64,000 bases of DNA, from contig SCUI01000007.1 in the NCBI GenBank assembly GCA_004297225.1, positions 23,901-87,900 of the forward strand, written 5' to 3'. This DNA comes from Lysobacteraceae bacterium (GTDB lineage Bacteria; Pseudomonadota; Gammaproteobacteria; Xanthomonadales; Xanthomonadaceae). The stretch's first letter is position 1. Each line of letters opens with the position of its first letter. Made by a program: the position numbers and the translations under genes. Positions 1 to 8,153 of the stretch are shown piece after piece. The notes beneath the pieces were generated by a model that did not search any database, had not been told where the DNA came from, and worked only from the letters and a program-made list of their open reading frames with translations.

Positions 1-3000
1 ACGACCAGCGTGAGCACGGTGCTGACGAGGATGCCGAACACCAGCGACACCGCCAGACCGTTGAAGATCGGGTCGTCGAGGATGAAGAACGCGCCGAGCA
101 TCGCCGCCAGCCCGGTCAGCACGATGGGCTTTGCGCGGACCGCGCAGGCGTCGATGGTGGCCTCGGCGAGCGGCACGCCGCGCGCGGTCTCCTGGTTGAT
201 GAAGTCGACCAGCAGGATCGAGTTGCGCACGATGATGCCGGCCAGCGCGATCATGCCGATCATGCTGGTGGCGGTGAACTGCGCACCCAGCAGCGCATGC
301 CCGGGCATCACTCCGATCACGGTCAGCGGGATCGGCGCCATGATCACCAGCGGCACCAGGTAGCTGCGGAACTGCGCGACCACCAGCAGGTAGATCAGCA
401 CCATGCCGGCGGCGTAGGCGATGCCCATGTCGCGGAACGTCTCGTAGGTGATCTGCCATTCGCCGTCCCACTTCACCGCGAAACCGCTGGTGTCGGTCGG
501 CTGGGCGATGAACGTCTGGGCGAGCTTCACGCCGTCGATGGTGTCGTCGCGCAGCTGCCCGACCAGGTCGAACATGCCGTACAACGGGCTGTCCAGGCGC
601 CCCGCCTCGTCGCCCATGACGTACACCACCGGCAGCAGGTCCTTGTGGTGGATGGCGCCGTCCCACGGCGCGCGTCGTACCTCGACCAGTTCCGACAGCG
701 GCACCAGCTGGCCCTCGCCGCCGCGCACCTTCAGCGCGAGCAGGCGCTGCAGGCTGGCCTGGTCGCCCGCCGGCAACCGCAGCCGCACCGGCCGCGGGTA
801 TTTCGAGGCGCCGTCGTGCACGTACGCCGCGTCCAGCCCGGCGACCGCCGCCGACAGCGCGTCGGCGATCGCCGATTGCGGAACGCCCAGGCGCGCGGCG
901 CGGGCGCGATCGACTACGACCACTTCGCGCGGTGCGTCGCTTTCCACGCTGGTGTCGACGTCGACGACGCCTTCGGTGGCGAGGAAACGCTGTTCCAGCG
1001 CCTTCCCCAGTTCGCGGCTGCGCCCGTAGTCCGGGCCGTACACCTCGGCGACCAGCGGCGAGAGCACCGGCGGACCGGGCGGCACTTCGACCACCTTCAC
1101 CGACGCGCCGTGCGCGCGACCGATCGCGGCCAGCGTGGGCCGCAAGGCGCGGGCGATCTCGTGGCTCTGGCGCTCGCGCTCATGCTTGTCCACCAGGTTG
1201 ACCTGCAGGTCGCCGACGTTGCTGCCGCTGCGCAGGAAGTATTGCCGCACCAGGCCGTTGAAGTTGATCGGCGCGGCGGTGCCGGCATAACCCTGGTAGT
1301 CGAGCACCTCCGGCACCTGGTCCACGGCGGCGGCCAGCTCGACCAGCAGCGCGTTGGTGTCCTCCAGCGTGCGCCCTTCCGGGAGGTCGACCACGACCTG
1401 GAATTCCGACTTGTTGTCGAACGGCAGCATTTTCATCACCACCAGCTGGAACAGCGCCAGCGAGGCGGACAACGCCACCAGCGCGACCATGCCGCCGAAC
1501 AGCCACCGCCGGCGGCGACCGCCGCGCTTCGCATCCAGGAAAGGCCGCATTACCCTGGAGAACAGGCGGTGCAGGCGACCTGCAGTGCGTTCCTCGGCTT
1601 GGTGCGCGGCTTCGCCGTCGCCGTGCCGCGCCAGCAACTTCAGCGACAGCCATGGGGTGACGACCAGCGCGATCGCCAGCGACAGCAGCATGCCGACCGA
1701 GGCGTTGATCGGGATCGGCCGCATGTACGGGCCCATCAGCCCGGATACGAACGCCATCGGCATCAGCGCCGCGATCACGGTGAAGGTGGCCAGGATCGTC
1801 GGCCCGCCCACTTCCTGCACCGCCGGCGGGATCGCCTCGCGCAGGCTCTTGCCGCCGAGCGCCATGTGCCGGTGGATGTTCTCGACCACGACGATCGCGT
1901 CGTCCACCAGGATGCCGATCGAGAAGATCAGCGCGAACAGCGACACGCGGTTGAGGGTGAAGCCCATCGCCCACGAGGCGAACAAGGTCATCGCCAGGGT
2001 AAGCACCACGGCGCTGCCGACCACGATCGCCTCGCGCCAGCCGAGCGCGAACAGCACCAGCAGCACCACCGAAGCGGTGGCGAACACCAGTTTCTGGATC
2101 AGCTTGAGCGCCTTGTCGGTGGCGGTCTGGCCGTAGTCGCGGGTCACGGTGGCGTGCACGCCCTCGGGAACCAGCTCGCCGCGCAGGGCGTCCAGGCGTT
2201 GCGTGATCGCACCGGTGATGTCGGCGGCATTGCTGCCGGGCTTCTTGGCGATGGCGATGGTGACGGCCGGCGCGAGGCCGGTCGCGGGGCCTGCGCGACC
2301 CGCGGGGGCGCCGTACCACGCATAGCGGCTGGCGAGGTCGCCGCCGGCACGGATCGCGGCCACGTCGGACAGGAGCAACGGCTTGCCATCGGCCAGGCCG
2401 ACCACCAGGTTGGCGACATCGTCCGCGCTGGCGAGGAAGCTGCCCGCCGTCACCGGCACCGCGGCATTGCCGCCGACGCGCTCGCCGACCTGGTGCACCA
2501 CGTTGGCCGCCTGCAGCGCGCCCGCGAGGTCGGAAACGGCCAGGCCGTAGGCCGCGAGTTTCGCCGGGTCCAGGGTCACCGACACCACGCGGTCGGGCGC
2601 GCCGACGGTATACACGTCGCGCGTGCCGGGCACGCGCTTGAATTCGGTTTCCAGCGTATGCGCGACTTCCGCCAGGTCGGTGGCGCCGCGTTGCGGATCG
2701 TCGGTCCACAACGTCACCGCCATCACCGGCACGTCGTCGATGCCTTTCGGCTTGACCAGCGGCTGCCCCACCCCGATCCCGGGCGGCAGCCAGTCCTGGT
2801 TGGAGAACACCTGGTTGTACAGGCGCACGATCGCCGGCTGGCGCTCGATGCCGACCTCGTATTCGACGGTGAGTACCGCCACGCCCGGACGGCTGACCGA
2901 ATAGACGTGCTTGAGGCCTTCGATCTCGGAGAGCTTCTGCTCCAGCGGGGTCGCGACCAGCTGCTCGACATCGCGCGCGCTCGCGCCCTGGAACGGCACG

Positions 3001-3170
3001 ATCACGTTGGCCATGGTCACGTCGATCTGCGGCTCTTCCTCGCGCGGGGTCACCAGCACCGCGACCAGGCCGAGCAACAGTCCCAGCAGCGCCAGGACCG
3101 GCGTCAGCGGGTTGTCCTGGAAGGCTGCGGCGAGGCGGCCCGGCAGGCCCAGGCGCGCGTGCTCAGTCAT
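1..3170 (-). CDS. RND efflux transporter permease (AcrB/HAE type), 3' end outside window
   Basis: Inner-membrane proton-driven efflux permease that would pair with the adaptor encoded just upstream. The reading frame is open from ATG at 3170 to the window edge, giving 1056 residues. Family members have roughly 1030-1080, so only the last few tens are missing. An N-terminal membrane segment is followed by a periplasmic porter region. Helix 4 carries the proton-relay aspartates D423 and D424 (GILVDDAIVVVENIHRH). The visible C-terminal residues LAVSLVFGILVSTVLTLVV match the last helix of the family. The start overlaps the adaptor stop by 8 bases, so the two are probably translationally coupled. 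Substrate is not readable from sequence; sharing an operon with sulfide:quinone oxidoreductase is the only hint. Confidence 0.93.
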   Translation of the reverse strand, partial: MTEHARLGLPGRLAAAFQDNPLTPVLALLGLLLGLVAVLVTPREEEPQIDVTMANVIVPFQGASARDVEQLVATPLEQKLSEIEGLKHVYSVSRPGVAVLTVEYEVGIERQPAIVRLYNQVFSNQDWLPPGIGVGQPLVKPKGIDDVPVMAVTLWTDDPQRGATDLAEVAHTLETEFKRVPGTRDVYTVGAPDRVVSVTLDPAKLAAYGLAVSDLAGALQAANVVHQVGERVGGNAAVPVTAGSFLASADDVANLVVGLADGKPLLLSDVAAIRAGGDLASRYAWYGAPAGRAGPATGLAPAVTIAIAKKPGSNAADITGAITQRLDALRGELVPEGVHATVTRDYGQTATDKALKLIQKLVFATASVVLLVLFALGWREAIVVGSAVVLTLAMTLFASWAMGFTLNRVSLFALIFSIGILVDDAIVVVENIHRHMALGGKSLREAIPPAVQEVGGPTILATFTVIAALMPMAFVSGLMGPYMRPIPINASVGMLLSLAIALVVTPWLSLKLLARHGDGEAAHQAEERTAGRLHRLFSRVMRPFLDAKRGGRRRRWLFGGMVALVALSASLALFQLVVMKMLPFDNKSEFQVVVDLPEGRTLEDTNALLVELAAAVDQVPEVLDYQGYAGTAAPINFNGLVRQYFLRSGSNVGDLQVNLVDKHERERQSHEIARALRPTLAAIGRAHGASVKVVEVPPGPPVLSPLVAEVYGPDYGRSRELGKALEQRFLATEGVVDVDTSVESDAPREVVVVDRARAARLGVPQSAIADALSAAVAGLDAAYVHDGASKYPRPVRLRLPAGDQASLQRLLALKVRGGEGQLVPLSELVEVRRAPWDGAIHHKDLLPVVYVMGDEAGRLDSPLYGMFDLVGQLRDDTIDGVKLAQTFIAQPTDTSGFAVKWDGEWQITYETFRDMGIAYAAGMVLIYLLVVAQFRSYLVPLVIMAPIPLTVIGVMPGHALLGAQFTATSMIGMIALAGIIVRNSILLVDFINQETARGVPLAEATIDACAVRAKPIVLTGLAAMLGAFFILDDPIFNGLAVSLVFGILVSTVLTLV

Positions 3171-4248
3171 TGCCCGCCCCGGCGGCCTCGCGCTGCCGCG
3201 CCATCGCCTGCACCGCCGCGACCGGATCGGCGGCGATCCTTTCGCCCCGGCGCAGGCCCGCAAGCACTTCGACGCGCCCGCCGGTGCGCGCACCCAGCCG
3301 CAACTGGCGCAGCACCAGGTGGTCGCCGGCGACCACATACACGGCGCTGAGTTCGCCGCGCTGCACCAGCGCACTTGGCGGGATGCTGATCGCCGCGGCG
3401 GCGTCGCCCGTGGCGATGGGGAACAGCACCTTCGCGGTCGCGCCCGGCGCGGGCGCCGGACTCACGACCGGCAGCCGCACGCGCACGCCGACGCTGTGCG
3501 TCCGCGGGTCGGCCGCGGGATAGACGACGACTTCCGCGGCATCCAGCGTGCGCCCGTCGCCGAGCGCGATCCGCGCCGTGCCCGCCTTGCGGATGGCGTC
3601 GGCCTCCGATTGCGGCACCTGGACCTCGACGCGCAGTTCGCCAGGCGCATGCAGCGACATCAACGGCTGGCCCGGGGCGACGGTTTCGCCCGGCTCGACC
3701 CGCCGGGCGCTGACGATCCCGGCGAACGGCGCGCGCACGACGGTGTAGTCGGCCTGCTGCGCGGCCTGTGCCAGCTGCGCCCGGGCGGCGTCGCGCGCCG
3801 CCACGGCACTGTCGCGCGCGGCGCGCGCCTGGTCGATCTGTGCGCGCGAGACGAACTGGCCGCTTGCGAGCGCGGCGTAGCGGCGGTACGTCGCCTCCGC
3901 TTCAACCGCCGCCGCCTCGGCCGCGCGCAACTGCGCCCGCGCCGTGTTCGCGCCGGCCTGCTGCTCGACCGCGGTCAGGCGCACGAGCACCTGGCCCGCA
4001 CGGACCTGATGGTCCACGTCGGCTTCGACCGCGGTCACCCGGCCAGCGGTCTGCGCAGCCAGGTCGGCCTGCCGCACCGCCTCGACCACGCCGTCCCACG
4101 CGCGGGCTGCGGGTGCCGCGGCCGCGGCCACCACCACCGTCTCCAGCGGAGGCAATGGCGGTGTCTTCGGTCCATCGGGTTCCCTGCCGCAGGCGGCAAG
4201 CATGGCCAGCGACGCGGCCGCGAGGGTCGTGCGCAGTGGTTTCATCAT
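3163..4248 (-). CDS. RND efflux periplasmic adaptor (membrane fusion protein), lipoprotein
   Basis: Periplasmic adaptor linking the downstream permease to an outer-membrane channel; no channel gene is present nearby. The 361-residue protein starts with a lipoprotein signal ending in the lipobox LAAC (Cys20), followed by a proline-rich linker. Then come a biotinyl-lipoyl-like half motif (AQTAGRVTAVEADVDHQVRAG), an alanine-rich coiled-coil hairpin at about residues 100-165, the second lipoyl half (VRAPFAGIVSARRVEPGETV) and beta-barrel and membrane-proximal domains to the end. Two adjacent ATG codons at 4248 and 4245 could both serve as start. It lies 16 bases after the YgaP-like gene, in the same apparent transcript. 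Confidence 0.93.
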   Translation of the reverse strand: MMKPLRTTLAAASLAMLAACGREPDGPKTPPLPPLETVVVAAAAAPAARAWDGVVEAVRQADLAAQTAGRVTAVEADVDHQVRAGQVLVRLTAVEQQAGANTARAQLRAAEAAAVEAEATYRRYAALASGQFVSRAQIDQARAARDSAVAARDAARAQLAQAAQQADYTVVRAPFAGIVSARRVEPGETVAPGQPLMSLHAPGELRVEVQVPQSEADAIRKAGTARIALGDGRTLDAAEVVVYPAADPRTHSVGVRVRLPVVSPAPAPGATAKVLFPIATGDAAAAISIPPSALVQRGELSAVYVVAGDHLVLRQLRLGARTGGRVEVLAGLRRGERIAADPVAAVQAMARQREAAGAGND

Positions 4249-4264
4249 CAGGTCCGTCGACGCG

Positions 4265-4507
4265 TCAGCGGCAGCAGCTGGAGCCGTCGGCGCCGCGGCC
4301 GATGCCCATCCGCTTCATGACCATGCCCGCGGGACAGAAGCCGGTGAACGCCGACTGGAACAGGTTCAGGCCGATGAACGCGGTCATCAGCCAGAACCAC
4401 GGCGACACGAACTGGGTGAGGACGATGCTGAGCAGGATCATGACGCCGGCAAACGCCATGATGGCGCGCTCCAGCGACATGGGACGGCGGCGGGGCTGGG
4501 TGATCAT
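4265..4507 (-). CDS. YgaP-like DUF2892 small membrane protein
   Basis: An 80-residue inner-membrane protein with two hydrophobic segments (about residues 18-33 and 35-52) and the motif GFCPAG, as in the transmembrane part of E. coli YgaP. E. coli YgaP also has a rhodanese domain; this protein lacks it. It ends in GADGSSCCR, a vicinal cysteine pair that could carry persulfide or metal (inference). The start ATG overlaps the stop of the upstream oxidoreductase (ATGA, 4504-4507). A longer open frame upstream in this phase is only a shadow of that gene. Role in handling sulfane sulfur is inferred from context and the YgaP family. Confidence 0.85.
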   Translation of the reverse strand: MITQPRRRPMSLERAIMAFAGVMILLSIVLTQFVSPWFWLMTAFIGLNLFQSAFTGFCPAGMVMKRMGIGRGADGSSCCR

Positions 4508-5817
4508 GGGGTGTCTCCCTTTGGTTGCTGTTGCCTGGGTTGGTCGTGCTTGAGCCGCTCGATGCCGAGCAGGCCGAGGATGTATTTCTCGTACACCGGT
4601 TCCGAGGTGCCGTGGCGCATCTTGTAGAGGAAGTACTTCTCGAACGCGACCTTGGCCACGTGCACCCACATGCCGATCTTCGTCCAGGTCACGTTGCGCG
4701 GCGGGATCTGCGGCAACGCGACGAATGCCGCGCCGGTGTCGCCCATGTCGGCCAGGCACACCGCGTTCCAAGTGCCTTCGAACGTCGCCGGCTTGCCCGC
4801 CAGTTCGGCCTGGATGTTGCGGACGATGGTGGTGACCATCGACTCGATCATGAAGCCGGTCTTGGGCGCACCGGTGGGCACGGGGGTCGCCTCCACCGGC
4901 GGGATCGCCACGCACACGCCGGCGGCGAAGATGCGCGGGTGCGTCGGGCTGCGCTGGTGCTTGTCCACGATCACGAAGCCGCGCGGGTTGCACAGCCCTT
5001 CGACCGCGGCGACCGCGTCGACGCCCTTGAACGCCGGCAGCAGCATCGCGTACTTGAACGGCACGGCGTGCTCGCGCAGCGGCTGGCCCTGCGCGTCCTG
5101 TTCCACCGCGACCACCTCGCCGGGACGCACTTCGGCGACCTTGGCGTTGACGATCCAGTGGATGTGGCGCTGGCGCAGCTCGGACTCCATCAAGCCCTTG
5201 GAGTCGCCGACGCCACCCAGGCCCATGTGCCCGATGTAGGGTTCGCTGCTGATGAAGGTCATCGGCACGCGATCGCGCAGCTTGCGCTTGCGCAGGTCGG
5301 CGTCGAGGATCATCGCGAACTCGTAGGCGGGACCGAAACAACTCGCGCCCTGCACCGCGCCGACCACGATCGGACCGGGATCCTCCAGGAACCGCTGGTA
5401 CTGGTCCCACGCATGGCGTGCATGGTCCAGCGTGCAGACCGACTGCGTGTAACCCTGCCCGGGACCGCTGCCCGGCACTTCCTCGAAGGCCAGCTTCGGC
5501 CCGGTGCACACCAGCAGGTAGTCGTAGTCCAGCACGGTGCCGTCGCCGGCGTGCACCTGCCTGGCCGAGGCGTCGATCCGGACGGCGCCCGAGCCATTGA
5601 AGCCGATGTCCTTGCGCGCCAGCGATTCGCCGGCGTCCAGGCTGGTCTGCTCCGGCGTTCGCCAACCCACCGCCAGCCAGGGATTGGAAGGCGTGAACGC
5701 AAAGCGGGGACCTTCTCCGACGACGGTCACGGCATGGCCGCGCCCCAGTGTTTCACGAAGCTCGAACGCGGCCGACATGCCGCCCAACCCTGCGCCGATC
5801 ACCACGATGTTGGCCAT
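4504..5817 (-). CDS. sqr: Sulfide:quinone oxidoreductase (FAD-dependent)
   Basis: Flavoprotein expected to oxidise sulfide to sulfane sulfur and pass electrons to the quinone pool at the inner membrane. The 437-residue protein opens with an FAD-binding Rossmann motif (VVIGAGLGGMSAAFE). Numbering from this start, cysteines fall at 128 (SVCTLDH), 160 (QGASCFGPAYEF) and 354 (NAVCLADMGDTG). These match the three catalytic cysteines of characterised type I enzymes (128, 160 and about 356, from memory). An amphipathic C-terminal stretch (about 390-425) could mediate membrane association. Two in-frame ATGs lie at 5823 and 5817; I chose 5817 because a GGGAG sits 8 bases before it but only 2 before the other. 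First gene of the operon. Confidence 0.88.
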   Translation of the reverse strand: MANIVVIGAGLGGMSAAFELRETLGRGHAVTVVGEGPRFAFTPSNPWLAVGWRTPEQTSLDAGESLARKDIGFNGSGAVRIDASARQVHAGDGTVLDYDYLLVCTGPKLAFEEVPGSGPGQGYTQSVCTLDHARHAWDQYQRFLEDPGPIVVGAVQGASCFGPAYEFAMILDADLRKRKLRDRVPMTFISSEPYIGHMGLGGVGDSKGLMESELRQRHIHWIVNAKVAEVRPGEVVAVEQDAQGQPLREHAVPFKYAMLLPAFKGVDAVAAVEGLCNPRGFVIVDKHQRSPTHPRIFAAGVCVAIPPVEATPVPTGAPKTGFMIESMVTTIVRNIQAELAGKPATFEGTWNAVCLADMGDTGAAFVALPQIPPRNVTWTKIGMWVHVAKVAFEKYFLYKMRHGTSEPVYEKYILGLLGIERLKHDQPRQQQPKGDTP

Positions 5818-5844
5818 GGCCATTACTCCCGGTTGTGCCGTTAG

Positions 5845-5865
5845 ATTAGCTCTTCCTAATATTAG
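5845..5865. promoter_or_regulatory. Putative ArsR-family operator between sqr and its regulator
   Basis: In the 130-base divergent region, an AT-rich island contains the perfect 10-base palindrome CTAATATTAG (5856-5865). An ATTAG half site lies upstream at 5845-5849, so ATTAG-N6-CTAAT is a second dyad. Base composition differs sharply from the GC-rich surroundings. On the minus strand the palindrome falls between possible promoter elements TTGCAT and TAATCT spaced by 17 bases, the right place for a repressor of sqr. The promoter assignment is weak; the palindrome is directly visible. Confidence 0.6.
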
Positions 5866-5947
5866 ATGCAACTGATAAGATGGCGTCGGGTCCATTCGGC
5901 GCCTGCCCGGGCGCCATGGCCTTGATCCGCATCAGGAAGCCGCACGA

Positions 5948-6274
5948 ATGAACATCCAACCCGAGGCGATGCGGGCGCATGCCGGCGAGGCGGCCCGCCT
6001 GCTCAAGGCGCTTGCGAACGAGAAGCGCCTGCAATTGCTGTGCCTGCTGGTAGGCGGGGAACAGAACGTGGGCGAACTGAACGCCCGCCTGGACCTCAGC
6101 CAGTCGGCGCTCTCGCAGCACCTTGCGGTGCTGCGCAACGACGGGCTGGTGCAGGCCCGCCGCGATGGCCAGGCCGTGCTGTATTCACTGGCCCCGGGGC
6201 CCGCGCACTCCGTGCTGGAGACGCTGCACGGGATCTATTGCGGCGCCGGCTCCTCCGCGCGACGCCGCCGTTAG
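5948..6274 (+). CDS. ArsR-family regulator, probable persulfide sensor (BigR/SqrR type)
   Basis: A 108-residue winged-helix repressor. The ArsR core is visible: ALANEKRLQLLCLL, recognition helix around SQSALSQHLAVLRNDGLV, and the beta wing RRDGQAVLYSL. It has only two cysteines, C32 and C98, 66 residues apart. That is the spacing of the disulfide/tetrasulfide pair in SqrR (41/107) and BigR (42/108), and the C98 context (HGIYCG) resembles theirs. The metal-binding CVC motif of arsenic and cadmium sensors is absent. It is divergent from sqr, with AGGAAG 8 bases before ATG. Likely represses the sqr-efflux operon until sulfane sulfur oxidises the pair (inference). Confidence 0.88.
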   Translation: MNIQPEAMRAHAGEAARLLKALANEKRLQLLCLLVGGEQNVGELNARLDLSQSALSQHLAVLRNDGLVQARRDGQAVLYSLAPGPAHSVLETLHGIYCGAGSSARRRR

Positions 6275-6282
6275 CGGCCCGC

Positions 6283-6810
6283 CTAGTTCCCGACACGGCG
6301 CGAGCCGACGTCAGTGCGGCCATGGTGGCGCTCGAAGCGGAATGCATTCGCCAGTCGCACAGGCAGGCGCACGACCTCGACGTCGCCGCGGCAGTCTCCC
6401 TTCGCGCGCTTGTCGCGCTGGTCCTCGCGGAAGCGGCAGATACGCGCCGGGGTGAAGCTCCAGCTGCGCAGTGCCTCGATCACCGACTGCTCGAACGGCC
6501 GCGCGTCGACTCCATCGACGCCCGTGCAACCCGGCAGGTCGTGGATTGCGCTGACGCGGGTGACTTCGCCCTCGCTCGACAGCCAGAGTTCCGCGCAGGC
6601 CTCGAGCGGCGGCACATCGGCGTCGATGATGCCCTCGGGGAATGCCGGCAACGGTGCTTCCAGCTCCATCGGCATCACGAACAGGTCGAGTTCCGCCATC
6701 TCGTATTGCGCGGTGCCCGGCTGCAGCAGCATGCGGTGGTCAACTCGCTCCACGCTGTTCGCGCATCCGGCGAGCATGATCAGCATGCACGCCAGCCAGG
6801 CCAGCTTCAT
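6283..6810 (-). CDS. Lipoprotein with TonB C-terminal-like domain
   Basis: A 175-residue predicted lipoprotein with signal peptide and lipobox LAGC (Cys16). The middle to C-terminal part (LWLSSEGEVTRVSAI and FEQSVIEALRSWSFTPA) has the pattern of a TonB C-terminal domain, as in the neighbouring M56 protein, but here without a TonB-type transmembrane anchor. Start ATG overlaps the M56 stop (ATGA), favouring coupled translation. An in-frame ATG at 6828 would spoil the signal peptide. Function unknown; it may interact with an outer-membrane partner or with the M56 protein. Confidence 0.72.
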   Translation of the reverse strand: MKLAWLACMLIMLAGCANSVERVDHRMLLQPGTAQYEMAELDLFVMPMELEAPLPAFPEGIIDADVPPLEACAELWLSSEGEVTRVSAIHDLPGCTGVDGVDARPFEQSVIEALRSWSFTPARICRFREDQRDKRAKGDCRGDVEVVRLPVRLANAFRFERHHGRTDVGSRRVGN

Positions 6811-8153
6811 TGGCGAAGCTTGCCGCAATAGATGACGTCGCTGGCGATATTTCCTTTCATCACGTCGCAGCGGATTTCTTTCAGGTCCATCGCCGCCATG
6901 TCCACCCTGACCCAGTCGTATGCGGCGGGATCAGGGGCCGTTCGGGCCGGGACCTTCATCGGCCCAGCGTCCGCACCTTCCTTCGAGTCGAGCTTGAATT
7001 CGATCGGCACGCGCACCTTGCCGGCCACGGGCTTGCCGTCCTTGATCGCGGGGTTGAACTTCCACGCCTGCACCGCATCGAGGGCGGCCTGCTCGAACAC
7101 GCCCTTGGGCTCGGCGCGCTCGACGACCGCGCCGGCCACGCTGCCGTCGGCCGCGACATCCACTCGCAGCACGACCAACCCTTCAAGGTTGTGCTCGAAG
7201 GCATAGCCAGGGTATTTCGGCGGCGGCGTGGACACACTCCCGACGTCCTCCTTCGCGCCCGGTTCCGCGTTGTGCCGCGGCTGGACCGCCCACGCCGCGA
7301 AGGCGACGCCGGACGCAAGGATGGCGACGCAGGCGGTGCCTGCCAGACGGCGCGCGGTGGAAGGCAGTTGTCGTCCGAGCATGGCGATTCTCTCCCTGAG
7401 CGGATGGCCGAAGCCGAAGTGGCAGCCAAGGGGCGTTCCCTGGTTGCCGAGTTGCGCGTGCAGCAAGGCTTCGCCGTAACTGCGACGCGCCCCTGGATGC
7501 TTTGCGAGGACGGTGGCGTCGCAGGCGAGTTCCTGGTCCTGGCGGAATCGCGGTGCGGCGACATGGACCAGTGGGTTGAACCAGAAAAGGCAGCGCAGCG
7601 TCGCGGCGATCGCATTGGCGTGCAGGTCGCCGCGCGCCACGTGCGCGCGTTCGTGCGCAAGCATCAGTTCGCGCTGGGCCGCTTCGTAGCGTGCCGCGAA
7701 CCCCGGCGGCACGATCACCTGTGGCGACCACAGCCCCAGCGTCGCCGGAAGGCCGTCGACCTCGCGCTCGGATTCCCGGACACCGTCGACCGGCGACGAC
7801 AGGCGGCCGAGGCTGCGGCGGAAATGGCGTTGGCGCATGGACATCCAAGCCGTGCAGGCGATGACGCCCGCAAGCCAGCAGGCCGCGACCAGCAGCCGAG
7901 GATTCATGCCGTCGGCAACGGGTTGCGCGGCCAGCACGGGCAGTGCGCGAATCAGGATTACCGGATCGGTGCCGGGCTCCGGCGCCGCGGCCGGCAACGC
8001 CACCGCGACCACCACCGCGGGCAACAATGCCCACGCTCCGTACGCCACGCGCGCGCCGAACGCCGCGCGCAACGGCCGGCGCAAGGCCAGCACCAGGAGC
8101 AATGCAACGCTGGTGGCGAAAGTCGCCTCGACCAGCAGTTCAAGGCTGTCCAT
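6807..8153 (-). CDS. M56-family (BlaR1-like) membrane metallopeptidase with TonB-like C-terminal domain
   Basis: A 448-residue polytopic protein related to the BlaR1/MecR1 signal peptidases that cleave BlaI-type repressors. Membrane segments are seen near residues 8-24, 38-58, 86-104 and 268-290. The zinc site is intact: HERAH at 167-171 with the downstream ligand E208 (DQELACDA). The periplasmic sensor is not a penicillin-binding domain. Instead residues about 310-400 form a TonB C-terminal-like domain (YAFEHNLEGLVVLRVDVAAD, VQAWKFNPA). It overlaps the BlaI-family gene by 14 bases. Expected to inactivate that repressor on an envelope signal; no beta-lactamase gene is close. Confidence 0.88.
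   Translation of the reverse strand: MDSLELLVEATFATSVALLLVLALRRPLRAAFGARVAYGAWALLPAVVVAVALPAAAPEPGTDPVILIRALPVLAAQPVADGMNPRLLVAACWLAGVIACTAWMSMRQRHFRRSLGRLSSPVDGVRESEREVDGLPATLGLWSPQVIVPPGFAARYEAAQRELMLAHERAHVARGDLHANAIAATLRCLFWFNPLVHVAAPRFRQDQELACDATVLAKHPGARRSYGEALLHAQLGNQGTPLGCHFGFGHPLRERIAMLGRQLPSTARRLAGTACVAILASGVAFAAWAVQPRHNAEPGAKEDVGSVSTPPPKYPGYAFEHNLEGLVVLRVDVAADGSVAGAVVERAEPKGVFEQAALDAVQAWKFNPAIKDGKPVAGKVRVPIEFKLDSKEGADAGPMKVPARTAPDPAAYDWVRVDMAAMDLKEIRCDVMKGNIASDVIYCGKLRQ

Noticed and set aside
297..3350. A very long plus-strand open frame opposite the RND permease
   Set aside because: Its translation is a low-complexity run of Arg, His, Gln and Ala with no domain, an antisense artefact of high-GC coding DNA. 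The minus frame gives a clear RND protein.
4265..5665. A 466-residue minus-strand frame covering the YgaP-like gene and most of sqr
   Set aside because: Only its last 80 residues are protein-like; the rest is the shadow of sqr in another phase. The ATGA overlap at 4504-4507 marks the true start.
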